64,000 nt of DNA from Rheum nobile (taxonomy: Eukaryota > Streptophyta > Magnoliopsida > Caryophyllales > Polygonaceae), in contig WOAB01000619.1 in the NCBI GenBank assembly GCA_027886185.1, positions 9,920,001 to 9,984,000 on the forward strand, in the 5' to 3' direction. The stretch's first letter is position 1. Each line of letters starts with the position of its first letter. Positions 1-12,650 of the stretch are shown in pieces. Position numbers and translations under genes: made by a program. The notes beneath the pieces are model-generated. The model worked only from the letters and a program-made list of their open reading frames with translations. It did no database searches and was not told where the DNA came from.

Positions 1-650
1 TAGTTTTTCATAACGTAGAAAGGGAAATTAGGGTTCAAGAGATGATCCAAGATTGGCAAACAAGCATTTTCTCAACCCTAATATACTAAAGGAAATAAAA
101 TCTAAATTAACCTAAAACGAAATAATAAAAATAATAAACTAAAACAGGGAATTAATCCCGCAATTCTCTCGGCAAAGCCTCTCGCGAGCAGCTCGTCCTC
201 GGCCCACTAGCAAAAGCGGCCCACTCCAAGCAATTCATCTTCTCGCTGATGTCGTGGTGACATCATCACCAATTCACTTTCCGCTTCTTCTCCCGCTCGA
301 CAATTCACGCGGCTTCTCGGTGGGCTGCTTCTCCTTGCTTTGCTTCACGTGGGCCACGCCTTCAATTTGGGCCTTCTCCAGCTGCAGCATCAACACGGCC
401 CACAGCAATCCATCAACTCACTTTTCCCTCTTTCTTGTCTTCGGCTTCAACGCGAGGCGCAATTCACGTAGGCCACTTATTCACTTGGACCTTTATTTAA
501 TTCGGCCCATCAATCACGTGGCTTTTAATTAATTAATTACCAAACTTCACCCCCACACGCCATACACATGAATGTGTCTAAATCTACCCGAATGGCACCA
601 ATAAAACCTCTAATGACTCTTACTTAAGCCCTACAAAGTAGTGCTTATCA
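1..650 (-). repeat. Truncated LTR of an Athila-type Ty3 retrotransposon
   Basis: The stretch from about 15 to 175 follows, with gaps, the central part of the LTRs at 42848-44090 and 49532-50775: an 'aaattagggtt' block, 'ttctcaaccct', 'aaaggaaa', then an AT-rich run and the start of a GC-rich block. I place the end at 650 because the sequence there is 'gcttatca', like the 'gtgtatca' end of the other LTRs. The other end lies outside the window. A TATA-like 'aatatacta' near 82-90 and a cluster of GGCCCA/TGGGCC motifs at 198-510 fit a promoter read on the minus strand. The short open frame at 254-532 looks like chance. Identity is inferred from local similarity only. Confidence 0.6.
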
Positions 651-1168
651 TTATAAGATTGAAATACTATTTGGTCTTTATTTTTTAGTTATTGACAACC
701 TGACAGGATATCACATTCACAGGAATATAACTTAAACCGGGTCCCGACGTGCTACCCGGTCCCGGGAATGCGGACGGGTTTGGACAACTGTCCAAGCCCT
801 AATCCCGGGCTCAGCCCGGCCCGAATCCGAATAAACGGACAAAAAATTTAACTTAGGCCCGGTCCGTATCCGGCCCGAGCCCAGAGATGCCCAGGTCTAC
901 TTCATACCCATTTTCACTTTTACATTTATATTTTATTGGTTTGTAACAGATTTCTCTTTCTCCTAATATTTAAAGCTTTTCTTTTCACTTTCCATTCCAT
1001 AGCAAACAGATGTCATTCCATGCACTATTTCTCAATTTCTATTTTGATACGTGGCTCTGTTTTGGCTAGTAATCCATACACTATCCTCTACCCTTTCTTT
1101 TTGTTTTCCCCTTATGTATTACCTCGAGCCCAGTGCCCCTTTCATCAATATATTGTCTCTTCTCCTAA
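651..1168. other. Flank of the Harbinger element: GC-rich repeat remnant and pyrimidine-rich DNA
   Basis: From about 735 to 901 there is a GC-rich block full of cccgg, cggcccg and ggctcggg words that ends in 'atgcccaggtctac'. This looks like the remains of a small dispersed repeat, but I found no partner end. From about 902 to 1168 the plus strand is strongly pyrimidine-rich. The same texture resumes at 5967 on the other side of the Harbinger transposon, so the two probably formed one stretch upstream of the LINE at 6480. No gene is visible. Confidence 0.4.
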
Positions 1169-1299
1169 GAGCACCCCTTATGGGGCTCAAATGAGAGCCT
1201 TAAATGGAGGCTTTTTGAGTTTAAGCCTCCATTTAAGCCTCATCCCAAAAAGGGTGTTTTAATAGGGGGCTTAAAGGTAGGCTTTTAGTTTCAATTTAT

Positions 1300-1620
1300 A
1301 TTTACAATTATGCCATTATCACCATAATCTTTTAAATAAATTACTATACACTTTATATTTACAATTATGTCATTATATTAAATAATCTATTTAATAAATT
1401 ATAATTATGCCATTATATTAAATAATCTTTTTAATAAATTACAATTATGCCATTATATTAAATAATATTTTTAATAAATTATAATTATGCCATTTTATAT
1501 TAAATAATCTTTTTAATAAATTACACTTATGCCATTATATTAAATAATCTTTTTAATAAATTATAATTATGCCATTATATTAAATAATCTTTTTAATAAA
1601 TTACAATTATGCCATTTATT
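1300..1620. repeat. AT-rich tandem repeat, about 40-bp unit
   Basis: About eight imperfect copies of a 40-bp unit lie just inside the left end of the Harbinger element. Each contains 'attatgccattatatt' followed by 'aaataatctttttaataaatta'-like sequence. Copies differ by single bases and by small length changes. Subterminal repeats of this kind can be transposase contact sites, but nothing here proves that. Confidence 0.85.
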
Positions 1621-1869
1621 TTAAAAACACTGTAAATATATTTTAATTTAAGTGTTTAATTATAGTAGTAATAATAAAACAAATATTAAGGCTTGAAGGA
1701 AATTAACGACAAACATATATTGCAAAACATTACAACGATTGATACATAAATTAAAGGAAAGAACATTGATGAAACAACATAAACTCAAGCAAATTACCGA
1801 ATTGAACAAAAAAACATCATTACACAATGCATCGCTCAATTTTTAAAAACACAAAACACTCAAAAGACT

Positions 1870-3227
1870 TTAATCTTCTCCAAATCGTTGCCAAATGTGT
1901 TCTTTCAAATCTTCCTTAAGTTGGCGGTGTGCATTTGAATTCCGAAGTTGAGCCCGCGTGTTGTTCAGGAAGTTGCTCATACTCGCCGGTCTATTGGTGG
2001 AGTATGTCTAATCCTGATTATTCATCGATGTAGGCTCTCCACTTACTCCTTCGGCAAACTCTGGGATTTCATATCCATGATGACTATAAGAATCTCGTTC
2101 ATCTTCTACAATCATATTATGTAGAATGATGCAAGCCCTCATTATCTTTCCAATCTTCATAAAATCCAAAGAGAGTGCCGGGTTACGGATTATTGCAAAT
2201 AGAGATTATAACACTCCAAATGCACGTTCCACATCTTTGCGAACAACTTCTTGATGTTGGGCAAATAACTTGGCTTTAGGACCTTGAGGAATCCGTATTG
2301 ATTGGACAAATGTCGCCCATGGCGGATAGATGCCATCCGTGAGATAATATCCCATGTTGTATTCATGTCCATTAACATTGAAATTTACGTTTGGAGCTCT
2401 ACCTTCCAAAACGTCATCAAAAACAGGAGATTGATCAAGAACATTAATGTCATTACACGTACCTGGTACCCCAAAAAATGCATGCCAGAACCACAGGTCG
2501 TATGATACAACAACCTCTAAAATGATTGTTGGATGGCCATGTCCACGAGCATATTGACCTTTCCACGCAGTTGGGCAATTTTCCACCTCCAATGCATACA
2601 ATCGATGCTACCCAACATCCTTGGAAATCCACGAGACTCCCCCACGCTTAGTAGCCGTTGTGTGTCCGCAGTGGTCGGACGCCTAAGATACTCATCACCA
2701 AAGAAGGTAATGATTCCCTGGACAAAATGCTCCAAGCTTTTCCTTGCGGTTTCTTCAGAAAGACAAAGATACTCATCACAAGCATCCGCAGCAGTTCCAT
2801 AAGCCAACATTTTGATGGCACTAGTACATTTTTGTAATGCAGATATGCCAAGCCTACCCAATGCATTTGGCCTTTGTTGAAAGAACTCCATACCATTCTC
2901 CAGTCTGTTCACAATACGCAAGAAAAGTTCCTTGCGCATTCTGAACCTACGTCGAAAGATATGATCTGGATAAGTTGGCTCGTCGGAGAAATAATCTTTG
3001 TAAAGTTGATCAAAGCCTTGTTCTCTTCCTCTATCTCTGAATTTTCGACGAGATCCCCTACGTGAACTTTCTGCTTGTGCTTTATATTTGCGTTGTAGAG
3101 CCCGTTCTTGAACTTCATTAGTGGCTTGGATAGCTTCTTGTAAAAGTCTTTGGTACTCACCGTCATCGGAGCTATCACTAGAAAGGAGAGGGTTTGAGTT
3201 TGAGGAGTTTGAAGATGAACCAGACAT
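1870..3227 (-). pseudogene. Harbinger-type DDE transposase, broken
   Basis: The frame encodes a plant PIF/Harbinger transposase. It starts at the methionine at 3227 (serine-rich start MSGSSSN), continues through an arginine-rich region and the 'YPDHIFRRRFRMRK' block, and enters the catalytic core around 'GSIDCMHW', where the first acidic catalytic residue sits. It resumes as 'GHPTIILEVV', 'FFGVPGTCNDINVLD' and 'YYLTDGIYPPWATF'. Three lesions are visible. A one-base loss in an A run near 2590 shifts the frame just after WRWK. A TAA stop lies at 2206-2208 and a TAG at 2008-2010. Downstream codons still read as the family's C-terminus, ending at a TAA at 1870-1872. The second Harbinger protein lies upstream on the same strand. 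An active product is unlikely. Confidence 0.88.
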
Positions 3228-3399
3228 GTTTAGAGATTGAAGATTTTGAATGACTTTGATGAGGAGTTTGAAGATGTAAGAAAAGAGAGGGTTTGAAATT
3301 GATGAGTGAAGAAGCATCCTTGTTTATCCTCATTTATATAGAGAGCAGAAGCAATCAATGGTAAGATATCTTACACAAGCAATCAATGGCTTCATATGG

Positions 3400-3975
3400 G
3401 TTTGTCTGAAAAAGTGGTCCATGCCAACTTGTAGAAGCATTATTATTATGCTTCAGTCCAAAAATCGAAATATAATGGAAGAGAGAGTGCATAAGCAATC
3501 AATGGCTTCACATGGGTTTGTCTGAAAAGTGGTATATGCCAACCACAAGAAACACTAAACGAAATGACTTCTCTTTGGCCTTTTGTCTGAAAAGTGGTCC
3601 ATGCCAACCACAAGAAACACTAAACGAAATGACTTCTCTTTGGCCTTTTTGTCTGAAAAGTGGTCCATGCCAACTTGTAGAATGCAGAAGCAATCAATGT
3701 TTCACATGGGTTTGTCTGAAAAGTGGTCCATTTTGAATTGTAGAATACAGAAGCAATCAATTGCTTCACAATCAATTAAGTAGTTGTTATCTTTGTTGAT
3801 GAAACAATCAAAAGAAGCTACAAGACTGAAACATTCAAGATGAAAACATGCCTTATAATATATTAGGCGTTGCATTACAAGATTGAAACATGCATTACGA
3901 AAACAAACCATGCATTACAAGATTTAAATATGCATAGACAAGATTGAAACATGCATTACGAAAACAAACCATGCA
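3400..3975. repeat. Imperfect tandem repeats between the two Harbinger genes
   Basis: Between about 3400 and 3740 a unit containing 'gtttgtctgaaaagtggtcc' plus 'atgccaac' recurs four to five times with variable spacers. At 3875-3975 a second repeat reads 'aagattgaaacatgcattacgaaaacaaaccatgca', repeated about twice with changes. Both lie in the non-coding gap between the transposase and the second Harbinger gene. The short open frames here are products of the repetition. Confidence 0.75.
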
Positions 3976-4026
3976 AGACAGAAAATGGACACTAACATCT
4001 TCCTCATGAGTACATGCATAAAACTA

Positions 4027-4900
4027 TCACATGCCAGAGAGTTCTTTCATCAATGTCTGCTTGAGAGCCTCTCCTTCCTCACCAATATTACTTTGCCCTA
4101 TCAAGAACTGGAGCATCTCCCACTTCTGCTTGTAACTCTCCCTCTTCTCCCGCTCCATCTCCAATGAAGCAAAGTGAGCTTGTTTCTCCCTCTTGGTTGC
4201 CACCTTTGCCATTTCCAATTCATGCGCTCTACTTAACATGAGGTCTTTTTGTCTCTGCATCTCCTTAGCAAGCTCGTCCTCTTGAACAATGTTTGCATAT
4301 GCCACTTTTTTCCACTTTCTTTTACATGCCTTGATACCATCTGGACGCTCCATAGTATGGCCACTGAATTCACTTGTCGGGGTATTTGCATTTGAAGTAT
4401 CACCTTCCACATCAGAAATCGATCTTTTGGAGCTTGCACTTCCAGAACTTGGATTGTTCTGGTTCACCTTGTGCAAATAATATTGACTCCATTTGGGCTC
4501 ATTACAAAGAGTTTTCCATGCATGCATATCAAGAAAGCTCTTCCCCACATCTTCTAAATAAGCGGAATAAGCCTTAGCAACAACATCGTCCTCTGACTCC
4601 CCACTACCTTTCTTTCTACTAGCCTCTGCATAAAAACCATTAAACTTAGTTACACTTTTACACATTACCTGCCATCTATTCTTACAACTTTTCGCGTCTC
4701 GCTCTTGTTGGCCTGGTTCTCTATAAGTGTTCCAGTACTCTGTAACTCGCTTCCAGAATGAGGCTGAAGTTTGGTTCGTGTTTGTTATTGCGTCCTTGCT
4801 GGTGTTGATGTACCCACTGATGAGGATCAAATCTCAAGCCTCCCCCCAGGATCATCTTCTGGGTTTAGTGGGATCACCTGCAACACGTCCACGACCACGT

Positions 4901-4932
<32 letters not shown>

Positions 4933-5118
4933 GACATCAAGATCTTGAGGTTGTGTGCTGAACATTGGGACCTCCATGGGTTGAGATTCACTCCCAGTTA
5001 TGGCTTCAGGGAGTGAATTTTGAGACATAATATTCGCATAATATTGCACATTATAAGGATCATAAGGCTCTAGGGATAAATCTTGAAAGTTTGGGCAGTT
5101 ACCATCATTTGGATTCAT
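4027..5118 (-). pseudogene. Harbinger second ORF, Myb/SANT-like protein, broken
   Basis: Reading down from 5118 (MNPNDGN) the frame has a Gly-Arg stretch (RGRGRGRG, about 4883-4931) encoded by a cgaccac-type microsatellite. It then has 'ISGYINTSKDAITNTNQTSASFWKRVTEYWN', typical of the plant Harbinger Myb-like partner often annotated as NAM-associated. Next come a conserved central region (KSCKNRWQVM, AYSAYLEDVGKSF) and a basic, charged C-terminus with coiled-coil character. In family members this protein helps the transposase enter the nucleus and bind DNA. Two in-frame TGA codons lie between about 4832 and 4854, just before ISGY, so the N-terminal and main parts are separated. This could be nonsense damage or, less likely, a small intron. 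Confidence 0.8.
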
Positions 5119-5151
5119 GATGAATGTGATATTTGGAAAAAGAGATCTCAA

Positions 5152-5944
5152 ATTTTGAGAAAAGATAGGAATGGGTGGTTAATGTGTGAGTTTTACAATG
5201 ACCATTACATCTTATTTATAGGCAAATAAAAATTATTTTTTATTTTTATAACTATCCTAAATTATACAATAAATAGTGGATATACCTACCCTATAGTCAT
5301 ATATTAAATATAAAACTACCCTAAATACATAAAAAAAGCCATAAAAAATTCCATTATGTATTTTAATGTAAAAAAAATGAAATTAATAGATATTTATATT
5401 TTAAACCACCATAGATAATTTAAAAATAATTTATTTCAATTAATGATATACAATATACAATAAAAAAATTAAAAATATACCAAATTTATTCAAAATGGGT
5501 GTCTATAAATAGAGAAAAATGAAACTAGAATTATGATATTTTTTTAATTTTGGATTTATAATAAAAAAGATATGACATTTTAAAAAAAAAAATACCGACG
5601 GCCAGGAAATAATCCTGGCCGTCGATATCGCGCCACGCGTCGCTCATCTAATGAGCGACGCGACACCAATGAAGCCTTGACACGTGGCGGTGTCTGAAGT
5701 AAAGCAGTTGTTTGACTACTTACTTCAAAACGCTGTGTTTTGGTCCGTTTTGGACCAAAACGCGGCATTTTGTTTGGATGGGGCCAAATGTTTTTAGCCC
5801 CAACCAAACGGGCCTTAAAAACACTGTTTTTTAAGCCCGTTTGGATGGGGCTTAAAATTTCCCCTTTATTTAAGCCCCTCCTCCCGGCTTTTACAACCCC
5901 CTTTATTATTTTAATAAAAAAAATTGTTTAAGCCCCTTCCCAAA
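5152..5944. other. Right subterminal region of the Harbinger element, no gene
   Basis: 5152-5580 is AT-rich with homopolymer runs. 5580-5944 holds a GC-richer block (ccgacggccagg...cctggccgtcg at about 5594-5624, a short inverted repeat) and repeated 'gcccgtttggatggggc'-like phrases near 5770-5850. The latter could fold with the left subterminal sequence. I see no coding potential. Confidence 0.6.
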
Positions 5945-5966
5945 AGCCCCATAAGGGGTGCTCTAA

Positions 5967-6479
5967 CACATCATCTTGCATGCATATTCTGCAAATCTCC
6001 TTCCTCCCTCATCCTTTTCACTTTCATGATGTCACTAATTTTCTTTTATCAATATCTGGAACTAGAGATAATTTATTTAATGTTTGTCCTATATTACTTG
6101 TTACCCTTCATTACTTGCCCTTTCATTCTGCACATGGACAATTCTGCTTCTTTCAATCTTCATTTACTTCGTATGATTACTTCATCTTTCATATACAATT
6201 TATTTCTGATTTTGTCATCTGTCTGTTTTACGCCGTATTTAATTTTGTTTTTCATTTTCTAGTATATGTGGTTAACTGTTATACTCTTTTATGACTTCAA
6301 CCTGGCAGCTTCTTCAGCTTGCCATATGACCCCTCATGAACTATCGCTATGAACAGATATCTAAACACTCTTATTTAATTTTAATTTGCATATATTTATT
6401 TCGTACACAAATACTATAAATGTCCTTTGTTGTAACTACTACTTTTCACATGCAACCTATCTATCCTATCGGTACAAAT
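5967..6479 (+). other. Pyrimidine-rich leader upstream of LINE-1
   Basis: Strongly C/T-rich sequence on the plus strand leads into the first LINE reading frame at 6490. It has the texture of the region before the Harbinger insertion (902-1168) and of the region upstream of LINE-3 (about 56700-58400). It is probably the 5' untranslated or degraded ORF1 part of LINE-1. Open frames at 5924-6294 have no recognisable domain and probably stay open because the plus strand is poor in purines. Confidence 0.45.
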
Positions 6480-8101
6480 ATATAGTTATATGAAAATAGG
6501 ATATTGGAATTGTCGTGGTTCCAGAAGACCTAACTTCTGGACTAAAATTGGATTTATCAAACATATTAATAATCTGGACTTTTTATGCCTTTTTGAGACT
6601 AAAACAAACGTCATGCCACCTTCATCAATCTATAATAAAGCAGGCTTCAAATCACTCAGTATGTGCCCATCAATTGGAACTAAAGGTGGCATTTGGCTGC
6701 TTTGCTCTAACTCTATATTTGTAGCACACACCACAATCTTCTATAACAACGACAATGTTATTCTTTTGAAATATGAACATTTCAATATTCATTTCCTTCT
6801 ATTTTTTTATATATGCTCCGTCCCGTGAAGAATATAAAATTACTTTCTGGGACAATATTCGAATATTAATTACGAATTACAATTTACCTATCCTCCTAAT
6901 TGGCGATTTTAATGATTTACTTTCGCCCTCAGATAAACTGGGAGGTTTTGTCCTCTTGCACAGTCGCTTTCACAGACTTTCAACTTTCACTAATGAGTTT
7001 GATTTAGTAGACACTCCTTATTCTGGTTTCCCTTTCACATGGCGTAGATCGTCTACTGCTACTAACACTACGTTTGATCGACTAGATAGGGTACTTTTAC
7101 ATTCGTATCTTTTACACAACTATAACAATGTTATTGTTCACTACCATCCCTTCACTACTTCAGATCACTGCCTCATTACATTATCTTTAGATAACTTACA
7201 GACATTCAAAAATGTCACATTCGAACTGGAAAATGCATGGCTTGATCAACCTTCCTTTGCTAAATTAGTTTCCAAAGTATGGAATTACAAACATAAAGGC
7301 TCCTACATGTTCAAATTCTATATGAAACAAAAGTTGCTCAAATCTTATTCTAAATCATGGAAACGGAATAACACAGGTAATACGCTTTATCAACTAAAGA
7401 TGACGCAAGAAAAAATATCTAACCTTGAAAGTCAACTTCTCCACGATCCCACAAATTATCGAATACAACAACTGTACGACACTCACCTGCTTAAATATAA
7501 CAAACTACTAAAATTTCAACATGATTACTGGAAACAACGTGCTAAAGTTAAACATGACCTCAATGCAGACATGAATACACAATACTTTCTGACAATTTCA
7601 AAAATCAGAACTTACAAACAAAAAATGACTTCCTTCACTTCCCAAAATGGAAATCATATTTTTGATGACCTGTTAATTAGAAACACAATCACGGATGAAC
7701 TAGCAGCCCGTTTTACACCAACACACTCTGTTCCCTTAACGGATGCAGATTTCACAATAATACCCTCTCTAATTTCTGCACATGATAACTATCAACTTTG
7801 CCATTCTCCAACAGCCACGGAAATTAAACATACTGTTTTTAACTTGCCAGCGAACAAAACGCCAGGTCCAGATGGATTTACTGCTGAATTCTATCAAAAA
7901 TACTGGAACACAGTTGGAAATTCACTTATTTCTGCTATTCAATCATTCTTTCATTCAGGACAGCTTCTTCGTGAGTCTGCTCAGTCCTTCATTACTTTAA
8001 TTCCAAAATCAGAAAACCCTAGTACTATTAACCACTACAGGCCTATCAGCCTTTGTAACACATCTTACAAAATCATAACCAAAATTATGTCAACTCGGTT
8101 A

Positions 8102-10718
8102 TGTAACACCCCCAAATTTTAACCCATTTGGAAAGATATTACCGCCAGTGACTTCGGTTTCCACACCGAAGCCACCCCAGGCTTTACCATTGAAACACAA
8201 TTCATAAAGAACAATTATGATACAAAATTACCATAACTTTCATTTAAACATAGTCGCGGAATTTCAACACAATTCCAAATGCGACAAAATACAGAGTTAT
8301 TACAATACAATGGAAGACTTAAAATAATTTACAAGAGTATTGACTTCAGTAGTCAATGCCCAAAGATCGTAGCCCGATTAAAACATTTTCAAATACCGTT
8401 CATGTTCATAGTCGATCTAGCCTTCATGGGTCTTCGACTCATCTGATGTGCCGAATTGAACGGATGACACCAGCCAACCATGCAGAGAATAATTACGGTT
8501 GGTTAGTCTAATGAAAGACTACGCAAGGGTATAAAGCAGAGTGGTTCAAAGCAGTCATATTAGGTTAGACTCATCGCTTCTCGAATAATAACCGATGACG
8601 ATAGTCAACCATCATACTCCTACTGGAATATATCAAAAGGCATGAACAAGAGAAGATCCTGGAGACCGAGTCTCGCAGCAATCAACCCAAAAGAAGACTC
8701 CAATGAATTGAGTCTTATCGGAAGTATGACAATGTTGGGGAATATAAATAATTTCATACAAGCGTTCAAAAACGACTTGATGTTTCGGTTCACGACCAAC
8801 CTCACCGCTTAACGTGAATCCAGATTGGAAAGAGAACGGTACTCTGATCAAAGTCAAGACGAGCTTTCCTAGCTGCACTACACTTAGCTGCACTACTCAC
8901 CCAAGGTATATTAATCATGTGCTACGACGGCACTTATCTTATTTAATTCCAAAATGCGCATCACGTTATAGGCTTTTAAATATATGTATCGCCATGAGGG
9001 ACATATATTGAATATATGTTTCGTCATGAGGGACATATAGGACATATGTTTCGCCATGAGGGACATACTCCTGAATGGGACGAATCCCAAGATTTGTAGC
9101 ACCAGCTTCGTGCCACCATCTCTATACCCGAGTATAGAGAAAGGTCATGACCCACCAAATGGTCTTTGAGTTTAGAACCCTTAGCACCATTTTCATTATC
9201 AAGAAACGACTAGACCTCAATTAGTCCATCGCTCCTACGAATACTCGTGCTAACTAAACAGTCCAAGCACAGCAATAATCATATCAAAGCCCTCCAGGCT
9301 AATATCATAAATATATATCTATAATAGCGTTGTTCTAGCAGATATACAACCTATTATAATATCATACTCTTTTTATATCATTTAGTAAAACTGTTCCCAA
9401 CAATTCAATAAATCATTCCAAATTAATTAACAATCAAACCATTGATAATTAATGAAAATATGGAATGATGAGCAAGAGCGAACCGCCACTTGCCTGGAAT
9501 AGATTCGGCGATGAATTTGGACGAGACGACTACCGAAAATATCATTTCCAAGGATATGGCCGAAGCTTCAGATAACCCCAACTGATTACGAGTCCACACG
9601 CGATCCAGCAGATCACGTTCTAACTGACAAATTAATTATCTATCAATTAATTTGACTGGACGAACTCAAGGAATTAAATCCAATAAATTCTTATGATTTT
9701 AAATCATACGAATATTGATTGAATATTCCTAAAGAAAAATACGGACGAAAGGGGATCGAAATTATACCGCTCGAATAATTTCGGGTTAAATTTGGACTGG
9801 AAGGGGAATTGGGCTTTACGGCCCATCAGGGAATTAACAAAGGAGGGGGATGGGGCCCACTTCCTATTCTTGCTTCTTCAACCTCCCTCCCTTGTACGTA
9901 TAATAAGAGCTTCAACAACAACAACAGGGGATCAGTGGCAACGCAGCTCGGCGCTGGGCTTCGCCGGAGGAGCTTCGCCGTCTCGTCGCCGGGATGGGCT
10001 TCTCGGCGCCAGCCACCTTCATCCACTACTCACTACACGAACCAACGACCACAACAGCACCTCAGAGCAACGATGGACGACGATCGGCAGGGAAGAAACT
10101 CGCCGGGGTTCTTGACGCAGGGGGAGCTTACTATGCCGGGGAGGGAGCTCAGCAGTGGTGGCGGGGAGGAGCAGCACCACGCAGCTCAGCGGGGGAGACA
10201 AAGGCGAAACAGGGGTCGGAGATCTTCGTCGCCGGCGGGAGGAGATGGCCGAGAGACGATCGGGTGCCCTTTTTCCCCCTTTCTGATTGAGCTCGATATG
10301 AAGCCCTAAGGAGGAGGAAGTGCCCGACCCAACTTCGACAAGTGTCCCAAGGAGGAGGACGTGCCCGACCCAACTTCGACAAGTGTCCCAAGGAGGAGGA
10401 CGTGCCCGACCCAACTTTGACAAGTGTCCCAAGTTATAAGGCTAGCATGGACACGCGGCAGAGAATGATCCAGCTGGTAATCAAATGTACAGAGAAAGTT
10501 TGGTATGGGTTTTTAAACCCCGGAAATTATATGTTTGTATCCAAACAAATATTTTAAGTCTCGAAAATACATCGAATGTATTTTATACCACTCAAGGAAT
10601 TATTTCGGACATCATGGATGTTACGGAAAATCCGAACTCCACTGAAAGCGAAATAATTAATGAACGAAGGTTGGGAAAATTACCCAAATATCCTTATTAA
10701 AAATGGAGGGATATTACA
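8102..10718 (-). mobile_element. Solo LTR of a Tekay-like Ty3 retrotransposon, 2617 bp
   Basis: Starts tgtaacaccccc and ends ggatattaca, with a perfect GGTTA target duplication at 8097-8101 and 10719-10723. The start, the block 'tgatgtgccgaattgaacggatgacacc' (about 8447), the 'tagactcatcgcttctcgaataata' block and the 'ccagattggaaagagaacg' block are shared with the LTRs at 15225 and 23843, so it belongs to a related subfamily. No internal element sequence remains, the usual outcome of recombination between two LTRs. Orientation is set by comparison with the Tekay element, whose genes run on the minus strand. Open frames at 9792-10432 on both strands have no recognisable domain. Confidence 0.92.
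10308..10430. repeat. Three tandem copies of a 41-bp unit inside the solo LTR
   Basis: Three near-identical 41-bp units (10308-10348, 10349-10389, 10390-10430) start 'aaggaggagga' and end 'acaagtgtccc'. They differ at two or three bases. The unit is absent from the other LTRs of this superfamily in the window. Confidence 0.95.
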
Positions 10719-12650
10719 GGTTATCACCACTTCTCTGTAAATTAATTAGTCCTATATAAGGAGTGTTTGTTCATGGGCAACTTATTCAAGATTACATTCT
10801 AATTGCTCATGAAATCTTTCACTCCTTCCATAAAAGAAAAAAGGGAAAACATGGATGGATGGCTCTTAAACTAGATATGGAAAAAGCTTATGATAAACTC
10901 GATTGGAACTTTATTACCCGTATCCTCCTCAGTTACGGATTTTCCAATCTATGGGTTGAACGTATTATGACGTGTATCACAAGTACTTCATCCTCTGTCC
11001 TTTTCAATAATGAACCTAGCAATGTGTTCCACCCTCACTGTGGATTACGACAAGGTGACCCTATAGCCCCTTTCATTTTTATTCTTACGATGGAATATTT
11101 GGCATGTACCCTCATTTATGAATCCTATTCTTCTCACAGAAAGGTCGGCATTCAAATAACGAAATATGGTACATGCATTCCCTTCTTAAATTTTGCTGAT
11201 GATACTTTAATCTTTGCAAACGCAAACCAGGATAATATGATTTTCATCAAGTCCATACTTGATGACTTTTCTCTAAAGTCTGGACTCTCTATTAATTACC
11301 ATAAAAGTACCTTCCAAACATTCAGTAACATTTCTAGGCAACAATCTCTTTCACTTGCAAGTATTCTTAATTTACAGGTTACTCGATCTATGGAAAAGTA
11401 TCTAGGAATACCTATTATCAGGGGTCGAGTTAAAAATCAAATTTTCTCTGATGCAATTTTAAAACTAAAGAAGTAGCTTGGAAAATGGAAAGCTAACTCA
11501 TTGTCTCAAGCTGGTTGCTGTATTCTTATTCAATCTAATCTTCAGTCTCAAACTAATTACTTAATCAAGAGTTTCCTTTGTCCGAAAGGAATTTGTCAAG
11601 AGATTGACAAAATTGATAAAAACTTTTTCTGGAATCATTCAACCCCAAACTACCATTCCCTTATTAGTTGGGATTCTATTTGTCAACCTAAGTATTTTTG
11701 GGGTCTTGATCTCGAACTTGCTCACAATATAAACATTGCTATGCAATTGAAACTGCTCTAGAAATTAATTTCGGAACCTCAGTCCTTCTGGGTTCGGCTT
11801 ATCTCTGAAAAGTATTTACGGAATTCTAACATTTTCTCCTACAAAAAGAAACCTTCAGATTCATGGCAGTTTTCCAGACTTCTGCAACTACGACAACATT
11901 TCCAAAAAGGATTATTCTGGCAAATTGGTGATGGAACTCATATCAAATTCTGGGAAGACCATTGGATTCATAACTGCATTCTGACATAGTTTGCGGGAAA
12001 CCATGACCGCAGGACCACTGTTTCACAATATATCACTCCTGATAAAAATTGGGATTTGGGTGCTCTACAGCTTATTCTTCCTTCTCACTTAATCCCTACA
12101 ATATTGAATATTTATATACCTACAACTTACATACCTGATAAACTTATTTGGTATCCTTCAACTGATGGTACTTTCTCAGTTAAGAGTGCTCACTCTTTAA
12201 ATAGTCATACTTATGCCACACCAACCTTTCCAACTTGGTTCTGGAAATTGCAAATTCCTCCAAAACTTAAAAATTTTCTTTGGAAATGTTTCTCTGACTC
12301 TTTACCCACAACAGAACGTCTAAATAGGCATTTCTCTAAGCTTCTGTCTCACTACGTCCTTTGCGATTTCCCTAGCGAGGATTCCACTCATTTGTTTTTT
12401 GGTTGTTCCTTCACTTTACGATCCTTACAACTATTTCAAAATCTCATTGGTCACACTTATAACTTTGACTTCAACAATGATTTCTGTTCTAATATGGAAT
12501 TCTTCCACTCCAAAAACAGAAGATATTATTTCAGTCCTTTTCCTCTGGTGGACCATATGGAAAGACCGGAATTCTATAATCTTTAGAAAACATCCTATTA
12601 ATATTCAGAAAACTGTCAACAGTGCTTATATTTTTTACAAAGACTGAACC

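Larger units (their letters stand above)
1169..5963. mobile_element. PIF/Harbinger DNA transposon, probably inactive
   Basis: Both ends carry a perfect 19-bp terminal inverted repeat, gagcaccccttatggggct at 1169-1187 and its complement at 5945-5963. A TAA duplication flanks it at 1166-1168 and 5964-5966, as expected for PIF/Harbinger. The 4795-bp element holds two genes on the minus strand: a DDE transposase (1870-3227) and a second protein with a Myb/SANT-like region (4027-5151), the usual two-gene plan of plant Harbinger elements. Both genes carry stops or frameshifts. The element could still be moved by proteins supplied elsewhere because its ends are intact. AT-rich tandem repeats fill the non-coding parts. 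Confidence 0.92.

Noticed and set aside
5594..5624. Inverted repeat as a possible terminator
   Set aside because: Inside the subterminal part of a eukaryotic DNA transposon; no transcript context for a terminator.
9792..10432. Overlapping open frames on both strands in the solo LTR
   Set aside because: GC-rich, no domain, frames on both strands open at once, and the region is an LTR.
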